From positions 1 to 21,128 of the forward strand of contig CAIUFU010000172.1 in the NCBI GenBank assembly GCA_903898475.1: a DNA stretch of 21,128 nucleotides. The letters are read 5' to 3'. The translations under genes were made by a program, and so were the position numbers. The notes under the pieces are model-generated. The model did no database searches. It was not told where the DNA came from and saw nothing but the letters and a program-made list of their open reading frames with translations. Below are positions 1 through 5,579 of the stretch, piece after piece. How positions within the stretch are numbered: the stretch's first letter is position 1; every line of letters begins with the position of its first letter. This DNA comes from an uncultured Alphaproteobacteria bacterium (GTDB lineage Bacteria > Pseudomonadota > Alphaproteobacteria > Rickettsiales > UBA1997).

Positions 1-124
1 ACTGCGAGAGAAAGCTCTCCACCTCTCTCGCAATGATTGAATTGGCGTTTGTGAGGTTGTTGCTTGTTCGGTAAGAAAGACTTAGGACGGGTTCTTAGCT
101 TGCAAAATTGCTAGTGGCGCAAGT

Positions 125-850
125 TTGTTTGGTGACAAGTGGAAGATTGGCAAGCAATGGCGAGTTCTCTACATCGATGGCGAAATGCCCGCAAATGCAA
201 TGCAAGAAAGGCTCAAAACTTTGATGGTTGATTCGGTTGAGAACGGCAATCTTTCAATCATAACTCGTGATGCGCAAATCAATGGCATCATGCCCAATCT
301 GGCAACAGAAGAGGGGCAGGTAGCTTTAGAGCCTCACATTGAAAATGCGGATGTCATCATTGTTGATAATCTTTCAACGCTCACCAGTCATGGTAAAGAA
401 AACGAAGCGGCAAGTTGGGATCCAATAGCCAACTGGGCTTTGCGACTTCGTTCAATTGGCAAATCAATCATCTTTATTCACCACGCTGGCAAAGATAATA
501 ACCAGCGCGGCACGTCAAAGAAGGAGGATATTTTGGACACGGTGATAAATCTAAAACATCCAACCGACTACGACAGCAAGCAAGGAGCGAGGTTTGAGAT
601 TCATTTTGAGAAATCGCGCGGCTTTGCTGGTGATGAGGCGGAGGCTTTTGAGGTTAAACTCGAGTTGAATGATAACAAAGCAAACTGGGTAATTTCCGAG
701 CTAGAAGATTTGGAAATGAAAAGGGTTGTTGAGTTGTCGGAAATTGGAGGAATGACGCAGAGAGATATTGCTAATGAGCTTGGTATTAGCCTCTCGTCGG
801 TTAATAGAATTATGAAGAAAAGTAAGGAGCCGAAAGTTAAGAGAACTTAA
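125..850 (+). CDS. RepA-like AAA_25 family ATPase/helicase, N-terminally broken
   Basis: The visible 241 residues match the C-terminal two thirds of plasmid/phage RepA-type hexameric helicase ATPases (AAA_25). A VLYIDGEMP strand (residues 14-22) is followed by a Walker B-like VIIVDNLS (78-84), then FIHHAGKDNNQRGTS (117-131) leading to EDILD, which is the sensor region of this family. The last 35 residues form a helix-turn-helix (MTQRDIANELGISLSSVNRI). The Walker A loop that should precede VLYIDGE is absent. The only start in this frame is TTG at 125, but the frame stays open back to 86 and reads FLACKIASGAS, which is family-like. Further upstream a GKK at 70-78 lies in another frame. I infer a frameshifted pseudogene, or less likely a sequencing error. 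It probably belonged to the replication or mobilisation functions of the integrated element. Confidence 0.6.
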   Translation: MFGDKWKIGKQWRVLYIDGEMPANAMQERLKTLMVDSVENGNLSIITRDAQINGIMPNLATEEGQVALEPHIENADVIIVDNLSTLTSHGKENEAASWDPIANWALRLRSIGKSIIFIHHAGKDNNQRGTSKKEDILDTVINLKHPTDYDSKQGARFEIHFEKSRGFAGDEAEAFEVKLELNDNKANWVISELEDLEMKRVVELSEIGGMTQRDIANELGISLSSVNRIMKKSKEPKVKRT

Positions 851-870
851 CGACTTGGCTCGATTTTTTT
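827..870 (+). terminator. Rho-independent terminator overlapping the end of the RepA-like gene
   Basis: An outer stem GAGCC (827-831) / GGCTC (857-861) encloses an inner stem GTTAAG (836-841) / CTTAAC (846-851) with a four-base AGAA loop. Seven T follow at 864-870. The stop codon at 848-850 lies inside the hairpin, so the terminator is part of the coding end. Confidence 0.7.
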
Positions 871-873
871 GAT

Positions 874-913
874 GTTTCACTGTTTCATTCCTTAGGGGCT
901 GGAACGGTGAAAC
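874..913. repeat. Imperfect inverted repeat with GTTTCAC arms
   Basis: GTTTCACTGTTTC (874-886) and GGAACGGTGAAAC (901-913) are inverted copies matching at 11 of 13 positions around a 14-base centre. It lies just after the terminator in the accessory region. It could be a protein-binding site of the element. It has no T-tract, so it is not an obvious terminator. Confidence 0.45.
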
Positions 914-995
914 AAAATCAAATGCAGTGGCGCAAAGATTTCCTTTTCAGAAATAGGCACACTGATTAATCAAATTTACCAAGCGCTTGGGGTAA

Positions 996-1835
996 TTAAC
1001 ATTCCTTGCCGATATCAAACATGTTGCTGCCTATAGGATCTATTTCTTTGGAAAAGTACTCATAAACTATTATCGCTTTCATTTTTCTGAAGTCGGCAGC
1101 GCGGCTATCATGACACCAGTATTTCTTTCGAGCCTGATGCATTACATCATCGATAATATCTATAATTTTTTTACCTTCTTCGTAAGAGGTATCTACTTTG
1201 AATTTATAGAACAGGGTTCTGTCTTCGTCTGTGTAAGCTCCGACTATATAAGTTATTTCGTCAATTTTAGTGGGGATTTGTTTATTTATTTCAGATACTG
1301 CCTTTCTTAGCATGATGGAGCGAAAATCTTTTTCATTCCAGAGGAGCTCGAAGTCACTTTTAAAATCTCCTCTTTTTATTTTTGGCCTAAGGCTTTCTAT
1401 CTCATTTTTTGTAGCTCCGAGAGCTGATAACTCTGTGGTGATTTTTCTATTTTCAAGGAAGCTTTTAACGACAGTGCGAGACAGCGATCCTGCAATCAAC
1501 ATGGAGAGGATCAAGATTATCACGTAGGACAATCTCCGTATTAGAGATAGTTTGTTTTTGCTTAGAGCGGCCAATCTTTCGACGAGCTGGCAAGAAATTT
1601 TTTTAACCAATCTATGTAAAGTCTTTCCCCAAATCCAAAATGAGATCCAATAAAGCCAAGCTGGGGCGGTAAGTGCTAAAAATGATGTAAAGAAAGTTAA
1701 AAGATTATCTAAAAAATATCCCTCGTCACCATCGATTGTTATGTAGAGAGATAAAATAAAGCTAATTACCGTCCACATCGCGGAGACGGTGATGATAATT
1801 TTTTTTCTAACGCTAAGATTGCTCAAATGTTTCAT
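996..1835 (-). CDS. Membrane protein of unknown function with three N-terminal helices
   Basis: I do not recognise the family. The 279-residue protein has three hydrophobic segments at about 12-33, 42-68 and 101-120, then a charged soluble C-terminal domain of about 160 residues (121-279) rich in Lys, Asp and Glu. The start is ATG at 1835; no Shine-Dalgarno stands out. Only two residues close to the C-terminus are cysteine (CHDSRAADF and the final KEC). The gene lies alone on the minus strand between the RepA-like remnant and an HTH gene, inside the putative integrated element, so it may be cargo. A signalling or surface-exclusion role is possible but nothing in the sequence proves it. Confidence 0.65.
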   Translation of the reverse strand: MKHLSNLSVRKKIIITVSAMWTVISFILSLYITIDGDEGYFLDNLLTFFTSFLALTAPAWLYWISFWIWGKTLHRLVKKISCQLVERLAALSKNKLSLIRRLSYVIILILSMLIAGSLSRTVVKSFLENRKITTELSALGATKNEIESLRPKIKRGDFKSDFELLWNEKDFRSIMLRKAVSEINKQIPTKIDEITYIVGAYTDEDRTLFYKFKVDTSYEEGKKIIDIIDDVMHQARKKYWCHDSRAADFRKMKAIIVYEYFSKEIDPIGSNMFDIGKEC

Positions 1836-1910
1836 GTTGAGTATGTATTGGTTGGATTTTGGTTAGCTGAAGTGAAGTGACTCATTCTTCTTGCACTAAG
1901 TTTTGTCAAT

Positions 1911-2045
1911 TTAAGTCTCTTGGTTTTTTGTTAAAGAGAAAACATTGATAAGTTGCGGCACTACAAAGTCTTGTTGGTGATTACTAAGCTTTTTTAAAAA
2001 ACACCCCGTCTCACACCTTATAAAAAATAATATCTTAATCTTCAT
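1911..2045 (-). CDS. Possible small protein, 44 residues
   Basis: An ATG at 2045 opens 44 codons to TAA at 1911. The protein starts MKIKILFFIRCETG and carries a short hydrophobic patch at its N-terminus. The sequence AAGGACGG lies about seven bases upstream, one of the better Shine-Dalgarno matches in this part of the window. There is no family match that I recognise, and the length is within what chance allows in AT-rich DNA. Treat it as a candidate only. Confidence 0.2.
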   Translation of the reverse strand: MKIKILFFIRCETGCFLKKLSNHQQDFVVPQLINVFSLTKNQET

Positions 2046-2078
2046 GCATCCGTCCTTTAAAAAAAGTCGTGGTTTTAC

Positions 2079-2288
2079 TCAGCTTTTTAACATCACTTTT
2101 CTCTTCGCAAAACTCGGGTTAGAGTTCTGAAAATTATACAATGTCGATTTGCTGATATTAACCTCAGCGCAAGCTTCTAAGTCGCTAAAGCCAGCTACAA
2201 AACAATACTCCAATTCGGAGATAGTTTTTGGAGTCATGATTGTTGGTCGGCCAATTGTTTTTCTGGATGATTTTTGGTTGGTAAGCAT
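2079..2288 (-). CDS. Short HTH protein resembling the N-terminus of phage terminase small subunit
   Basis: From the ATG at 2288 this gives 69 residues. GRPTIMTPKTI (13-23) followed by a helix-turn-helix with DLEACAEVNISKSTLYNFQ (36-54) and NPSFAKRK is the pattern at the start of phage terminase small subunits and related resolvase-like HTH proteins (GRP-x-K-T, then ACA-x-x-GIS-x-STFY-x-W). The usual 80 or more residues after the NP-x-FA motif are missing, because TGA follows at 2079. It is either a truncated phage gene or a minimal HTH regulator. The frame also opens further upstream from a TTG at 2351, but the internal ATG sits better in front of the conserved region. It belongs with the accessory genes on either side. 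Confidence 0.5.
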   Translation of the reverse strand: MLTNQKSSRKTIGRPTIMTPKTISELEYCFVAGFSDLEACAEVNISKSTLYNFQNSNPSFAKRKVMLKS

Positions 2289-2397
2289 CGATTGATGGTT
2301 GGAAGTTGTGATTTTTGTTAATCCTCTATTTGAAAGAGCTGGTGCTAACAAAAGATGTTGTTTTGGTTTGAAAATTTAAACATTTGGAACATTCAAT

Positions 2398-2491
2398 AAA
2401 CCTAATGTTTTGGACGTGATTTAAAAAATTGAGAACCTGACAAAACCTGACATTTTGGCTAAAACAAAAACCTAACAAAACCTAACATTTT
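2398..2491. repeat. Iteron-like direct repeats (AACCTRAC units)
   Basis: A 23-base unit occurs at 2434-2456 and again at 2469-2491, 35 bases apart, differing only by G to A at two equivalent positions. Each copy is itself a tandem of AACCTRAC with AA between. A degenerate third copy (AAACCTAATGTTTTGG) lies at 2398-2413. Clustered short repeats in AT-rich DNA beside replication-type and regulator genes suggest iterons or multi-site operators of the mobile element. Function is inferred from layout only. Confidence 0.55.
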
Positions 2492-2509
2492 TGAATTTTC
2501 GGATCATTC

Positions 2510-2532
2510 CGCGCGCACGCGCGCGCGTGTAC
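2510..2532. repeat. Alternating purine-pyrimidine tract with a 12-bp palindrome
   Basis: Twenty-three bases alternate pyrimidine and purine without a break, mostly CG steps with CA/TG/TA at the edges. ACGCGCGCGCGT at 2517-2528 is a perfect palindrome. Such tracts favour Z-DNA under negative supercoiling. It stands out sharply from the AT-rich surroundings and directly follows the direct repeats. Confidence 0.7.
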
Positions 2533-2547
2533 TTGTGTAGAAATTAG

Positions 2548-2739
2548 CTAAATCCTTGAATACCTTGCCTCCAGCCCTTCAATATTTTCCTTCACCGCAA
2601 CAAAATATCCCATGATTTCAAGCATCTCATCTTGCGAAAATTCTCCACCTTCAATCGCCTTGCCAAACTTTTCTAAATCTCGAATGAATTGCTCGATGGA
2701 TGTTTTTAAGAACAAAAATTCAACTCTGCTGCTTGCCAT
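2548..2739 (-). CDS. Orphan small protein, 63 residues
   Basis: The protein is predicted to be almost entirely helical: one amphipathic stretch at about 10-30 (SIEQFIRDLEKFGKAI) and another at about 36-60 (QDEMLEIMGYFVAVKENIEGL), joined by a GGEF turn that is not a GGDEF domain. I do not recognise the family. It starts at ATG 2739 and is divergent from the XRE gene at 2839 across a 99-base control region. That divergent pairing suggests it is regulated by the XRE protein, as are phage or toxin-antitoxin type small genes, but neither role is shown. Confidence 0.5.
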   Translation of the reverse strand: MASSRVEFLFLKTSIEQFIRDLEKFGKAIEGGEFSQDEMLEIMGYFVAVKENIEGLEARYSRI

Positions 2740-2781
2740 AGTTTATGATAGATTTTGAGTGATAGGCTGTTTAAAATCTCT

Positions 2782-2802
2782 TTCTCTAGCATATCTAGAG
2801 AA
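2782..2802. promoter_or_regulatory. Symmetric operator candidate between the divergent 63-aa gene and XRE gene
   Basis: TTCTCTAG (2782-2789) and CTAGAGAA (2795-2802) are perfect 8-base inverted repeats around CATAT, the size expected for a dimeric XRE repressor. Nearby, AATAGATAAA is repeated at 2804-2813 and 2823-2832, and a TATGAT -10-like hexamer sits at 2815-2820 ahead of the XRE start. I could not pair this with a good -35. Confidence 0.5.
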
Positions 2803-2838
2803 CAATAGATAAACTATGATTTAATAGATAAAGCCAGC

Positions 2839-3102
2839 ATGTCAATCGTCAAATCAAAAAACGCTCAACCCATTCAACCAAACCAATGCAAAGCCGCTAG
2901 AGACTTGCTTGGATGGAAACAAAGCGATTTGAGTGAGAAGTCTTCAATTGGTGAATCAACCATCGCAGATTTTGAAAGAGGGGCAAGAGAGCCAGCGGTG
3001 AGAACTTTGAGAGATATTAGAAATGCCTTTGAGGATGCGGGGATAAAGTTTATTAATGATGAAGAGTCGCTCGGGGTAAGATTGCGAATAAATGCTAACT
3101 GA
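2839..3102 (+). CDS. XRE-family HTH transcriptional regulator
   Basis: The 87-residue protein has a classic XRE helix-turn-helix at about 17-62: QCKAARDLLGWKQSDLSEKS, then IGESTIADFERGAREP. It continues with a short tail AFEDAGIKFINDEESLGVRLR, typical of small alphaproteobacterial phage or island regulators. The start is ATG at 2839. The symmetric site at 2782-2802 upstream fits autoregulation together with control of the divergent 63-aa gene. A transcript from it would stop at the hairpin at 3185-3224. It is likely the element's repressor or a control protein; no activity beyond DNA binding can be read from the sequence. Confidence 0.85.
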   Translation: MSIVKSKNAQPIQPNQCKAARDLLGWKQSDLSEKSSIGESTIADFERGAREPAVRTLRDIRNAFEDAGIKFINDEESLGVRLRINAN

Positions 3103-3167
3103 TGAAGGATAACATTTAAATTACTTGAAAAGTATATTAATTGACCGACACTGCGTCGCAACACACG

Positions 3168-3181
3168 CTTGAATATTCAAG
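3168..3181. repeat. 14-bp perfect palindrome CTTGAATATTCAAG
   Basis: The palindrome lies between the XRE gene and the NYN gene, 4 bases before the terminator stem. A second small hairpin (TGCG-T-CGCA, 3152-3160) precedes it. Together these make 3141-3224 a structured stretch that could be an untranslated leader or small RNA, or a binding site. Confidence 0.5.
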
Positions 3182-3184
3182 TGC

Positions 3185-3224
3185 AGCCGCTCCTTCACTG
3201 CTTGCATAAGGGCGGCTTTTTTTA
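3185..3224 (+). terminator. Rho-independent terminator after the XRE gene
   Basis: AGCCGC (3185-3190) pairs with GCGGCT (3212-3217), extended by CCTT and AAGG inside the loop with a bulge. A run of T follows. It separates the XRE transcript from the NYN gene at 3233. Confidence 0.65.
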
Positions 3225-3232
3225 TTATCACT

Positions 3233-3910
3233 ATGAAAAAGCTCACTATCTTTATAGATGGCTACAACCTCTATCATGCAATTGATAATCTTGGTAAGCC
3301 TCACCTAAAATGGGCAAACCCCAAAATATTTTGTAAATTTTTTATCAATCATAAGATTGAGGAAATTGTCAGAGTAAAATTCTTCACTGCCTTTCCCACC
3401 CACAAATCAGAAGATACTCAAAAGAGATATAAATCTTTTACTGACGCCCTAAAACACTACGGTATCGAAATAATAGAGGGGAATTTCAAAAGAAAATCAA
3501 TAACCATCTACGAACAAGATAAAAAATACGTAAAGTTTACTCATGAGGAAAAGGAAAGCGATGTAAATATAGCTTTAGCAGTTCTCGAGGATGCTTTTGA
3601 AACAATCAGCGATAGGATTCTCATCGTAACGAATGATTCCGATATTACTCCGGCGATTAAAATGGCTAGGAGAAAAAATAAACAATTAAAAATAAGCATC
3701 CTAACGCCTCCCATCGAAAGCACCAAGTACATCAGTAATAGTCTTTATTTCGCGAGTGGAAACGTTGGAAAGAATCAAAAGGGGCAAATTTTTCACAACT
3801 TTGTGATTCTTAAAGAATTCATGCTCGAACAAGCAATAATGCCAGACGAAATTGTCACTGAAGATGGAGGGAAAATTTCCATTCCCAATGAATATAAAAA
3901 ACCCAATTAA
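3233..3910 (+). CDS. NYN domain (LabA/PIN-like) putative ribonuclease
   Basis: The 225-residue protein opens with LTIFIDGYNLY, the signature first strand of NYN domains, with D9 and N12. Further acidic residues expected at a PIN-like metal site are D110 in EKESDVNIAL and D135/D137 in VTNDSDITPAI. NYN proteins are mostly metal-dependent RNases or their inactive relatives; all the acidic positions are present, so activity is plausible. The domain fills about 1-175, followed by a 50-residue tail with no known motif. The start is ATG at 3233, 9 bases after the terminator, so it needs its own promoter or read-through. It is the last gene before the tRNA-Thr fragment, so it is probably element cargo, possibly defensive. 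The substrate is unknown. Confidence 0.8.
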   Translation: MKKLTIFIDGYNLYHAIDNLGKPHLKWANPKIFCKFFINHKIEEIVRVKFFTAFPTHKSEDTQKRYKSFTDALKHYGIEIIEGNFKRKSITIYEQDKKYVKFTHEEKESDVNIALAVLEDAFETISDRILIVTNDSDITPAIKMARRKNKQLKISILTPPIESTKYISNSLYFASGNVGKNQKGQIFHNFVILKEFMLEQAIMPDEIVTEDGGKISIPNEYKKPN

Positions 3911-3924
3911 TGGTGCGTAATTTT

Positions 3925-3946
3925 GTGGGACACTGGCGGGACACTC
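3925..3946. repeat. Two tandem 11-bp GGGACACT repeats near the att fragment
   Basis: GTGGGACACTG (3925-3935) is followed at once by GCGGGACACTC (3936-3946). They lie about 115 bases inside the tRNA fragment. Short direct repeats at this distance from an attachment core can be integrase arm-type or excisionase sites; that is inference. Confidence 0.35.
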
Positions 3947-4061
3947 AGCCACAAATTTCAGCAAAAAACCAAAACCAACCCCAACAAATAAAATCATCAA
4001 AAGCCTTGATTCTATTGTTGTCATCATTTTTGATGCGTTGTCTTTTGTTTGAAAATTCGGA

Positions 4062-4106
4062 CTTGTAAACAGTAGGTCGTCAGTTCAAATCCGACATTCG
4101 GCACCA
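4062..4106 (+). other. tRNA-Thr(UGU) 3' fragment, probable att site of an integrated element
   Basis: The sequence starts with an anticodon loop CTTGTAA and continues AGTAGGTCGTCAG, a T-loop TTCAAAT, CCGAC and the acceptor end ATTCGGCACCA. This is the 3' half of a bacterial tRNA-Thr with UGU anticodon. No matching 5' half (GCCGAAT acceptor, D-arm) lies upstream, the anticodon stem does not pair, and the T-stem has an A-C mismatch, so it is not a functional tRNA. Elements integrating into tRNA genes leave just such a displaced 3' copy at the distal end. Its orientation predicts an intact tRNA-Thr to the left of the window. Phage-like genes lie on the left and core genes on the right. Confidence 0.75.
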
Positions 4107-4144
4107 TCTCCTTCTTCTTCCCCATCCAATTTCCACCACTGCTT

Positions 4145-4861
4145 ATGAATTTTATCCGATCATTTTTGTTTTGGTTATTCATCAATGTTTGGGGAACGAT
4201 CATTCCAATTATTTATTCTCCCGCCTTCATTTTAAAAAATTCCAAACTGGCCGATCATGGCGCTAAAGTTTGGGCGGTTGTTGGTCTTTGGGTTTTGAAA
4301 AAACTTTGCAAAGTTGAATATGAATTTGTTGGGTTAGAAAAATTACCAAAAGAGGGCTGTATCATCGCCTGCAAGCATCAATCAATGTGGGAAACGATTG
4401 TGATGCATTTGGTCTTTCGCCGCCCAGTCTACGCCTTTAAAAAAGAGCTTTTGAAAATTCCATTTTATGGATGGTATTTGCGTGTGATGAGTGGAATTGT
4501 AGTTGATCGCGATGGTGGCATGAGCGCCCTAAAAGATTTGATCAAACAAACCAAAAAATATTTAGCGAAGAACCAAACTATTATTCTTTTTCCGCAAGGC
4601 ACGCGCGTTCCGGTTGGCGCTCCTAGTAGCGAGTATCCTTATCAGGCAGGCGTCACAGCTTTGTATCTTGCTTGCGGCGTGAAAGTAGTTCCAGCGGCTT
4701 TAAATTCAGGAGTTTTTTGGCCTAAAAAGGGAATGTTAAAAAACCCCGGAAAAATTATTTTAGAATTCTTAGATCCGATCGAACCGGGATTATCGAAGCA
4801 GGAATTTTCAGCGAAGTTGGAAGAGGTAATTGAAAAAAGAAGTGCTGAACTTTCTGCTTAA
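4145..4861 (+). CDS. plsC: 1-acyl-sn-glycerol-3-phosphate acyltransferase
   Basis: It transfers an acyl group to lysophosphatidic acid to make phosphatidic acid at the inner membrane. The 238-residue protein has an N-terminal hydrophobic stretch (about 5-30), then motif I KHQSMWET with H78 and E83 (HX4E in place of the general HX4D), YAFKKEL and IPFYGWY, GIVVDRDGG (117-125), motif III FPQGTR (149-154, general form FPEGTR) and VVPAALNSG. HX4E is usual in alphaproteobacterial PlsC. The length is normal and the start is ATG at 4145. It is the first core gene beyond the tRNA-Thr fragment and converges on ccmE with a two-base gap. Confidence 0.93.
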   Translation: MNFIRSFLFWLFINVWGTIIPIIYSPAFILKNSKLADHGAKVWAVVGLWVLKKLCKVEYEFVGLEKLPKEGCIIACKHQSMWETIVMHLVFRRPVYAFKKELLKIPFYGWYLRVMSGIVVDRDGGMSALKDLIKQTKKYLAKNQTIILFPQGTRVPVGAPSSEYPYQAGVTALYLACGVKVVPAALNSGVFWPKKGMLKNPGKIILEFLDPIEPGLSKQEFSAKLEEVIEKRSAELSA

Positions 4862-4863
4862 AT

Positions 4864-5295
4864 TTATTTCTTCAAAGATTTTGCCACTTCCGGCGGCATG
4901 TATTTTTCATCATGTTTCACCAATAATTCTTTTGAGAAAAATTCATTTTTTTCTGCGTCAAACTTGCCCTTCGCGACCACGCCCTGCTTCTCTCTAAATA
5001 GATCGGGCAAAATCCCCACATATTGAATTTTTAATTCCTGCGCCAGATCGGTAATCACAAATTCTGTCGTCAGCGCATCAATTTTTTTAACACTATTTTC
5101 AGCAACTAAACCGCCAACGCGGATCTGACGATTTTGCACTTTATCCAAAACCTCAACCTTGAACAACTCGCTCGGCGCGTAGAAAAAAACCATGTTGTCG
5201 CGAAAGTTGGTAATCACAAAAAACAAAGCCAATGCTGAAATCGCAAAGACGGATCCAACAAAAATCATTCGCTTTTTTTTACGCTGATTTTTCAT
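4864..5295 (-). CDS. ccmE: Cytochrome c maturation heme chaperone CcmE
   Basis: CcmE receives heme from CcmABCD, holds it covalently and passes it to the CcmF lyase for attachment to apocytochrome c in the periplasm. The 143-residue protein has a cytoplasmic basic N-terminus, one membrane anchor (about 9-29) and a periplasmic OB-fold with FYAPSEL and RVGGLV. The heme-binding His is H128 in VKHDEKYMPPEV, with Y132 in the HxxxY motif. The length is typical. The start ATG overlaps the ccmD stop as ATGA, so the two are translationally coupled. The other ccm genes are not in the window. Confidence 0.95.
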   Translation of the reverse strand: MKNQRKKKRMIFVGSVFAISALALFFVITNFRDNMVFFYAPSELFKVEVLDKVQNRQIRVGGLVAENSVKKIDALTTEFVITDLAQELKIQYVGILPDLFREKQGVVAKGKFDAEKNEFFSKELLVKHDEKYMPPEVAKSLKK

Positions 5296-5405
5296 TTGGC
5301 TGTAAAAAATTTAGTTACAATAAAAGCCGCCAGAGCGCTCAAAACAAGGCCCGCAACCGCATAAGCCGCAATAACATAATTTGAATAGTCTGTCAGGTTT
5401 TCCAT
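5292..5405 (-). CDS. ccmD: Heme exporter small subunit CcmD
   Basis: A 37-residue ORF from ATG at 5405 encodes MENLTDYSNYVIAAYAVAGL, then a hydrophobic segment ending in a basic TKFFTAK tail. A single-helix protein with conserved Tyr residues ahead of the helix and a position directly before ccmE are the signs of CcmD, which stabilises the CcmC-CcmE complex and helps release holo-CcmE. Its TGA overlaps the ccmE ATG by three bases. It is too short for many gene finders. Confidence 0.85.
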   Translation of the reverse strand: MENLTDYSNYVIAAYAVAGLVLSALAAFIVTKFFTAK

Positions 5406-5496
5406 AAATTTTATTTAGATTTCTAGGGGAGCTTGCAAAATAAAAGCTCGTTCTTACCGTGCACCGCTCTTCCCCGTATATGTTAAGTACTTAAGT

Positions 5497-5572
5497 GCCT
5501 GAATAGCTCAGTTGGTAGAGCAAAGGACTGAAAATCCTTGTGTCGCTGGTTCGATTCCGGCTTCAGGCACCA
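5497..5572 (+). tRNA. tRNA-Phe (GAA)
   Basis: The gene is 76 bases. The acceptor stem is GCCTGAA with TTCAGGC, the D-arm has AGCTCAGTTGGTAGAGC, the anticodon arm GGACTGAAAATCC carries GAA, the T-arm is GCTGGTTCGATTCCGGC, and CCA is encoded. All stems pair. It is transcribed towards pgeF, whose stop lies seven bases beyond on the other strand. A 12-bp palindrome TTAAGTACTTAA (5483-5494) directly precedes it. Confidence 0.97.
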
Positions 5573-5579
5573 CTTATTC

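Noticed and set aside
3..32. Nine-base inverted repeat (TGCGAGAGA with TCTCTCGCA) at the window start
   Set aside because: It lies in what looks like decayed coding sequence and lacks a T-run or gene boundary, so I give it no role.
2079..2400. A transposon or complete prophage packaging module
   Set aside because: Only the N-terminal part of a terminase-small-subunit-like HTH is present; there is no large terminase, portal, transposase or integrase in the window.
2548..2739. GGEF in the 63-aa protein as a diguanylate cyclase motif
   Set aside because: A GGDEF domain needs about 160 residues; here it is a chance GGEF turn in a small helical protein.
4020..4106. A complete tRNA-Thr gene
   Set aside because: Only the anticodon-loop-to-CCA half matches; there is no 5' acceptor strand or D-arm upstream and the anticodon stem does not pair.
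4376..4400. PlsC catalytic motif HX4E and FPQGTR as signs of an inactive or new enzyme
   Set aside because: These variants are common in alphaproteobacterial PlsC proteins, and the other motifs are normal.
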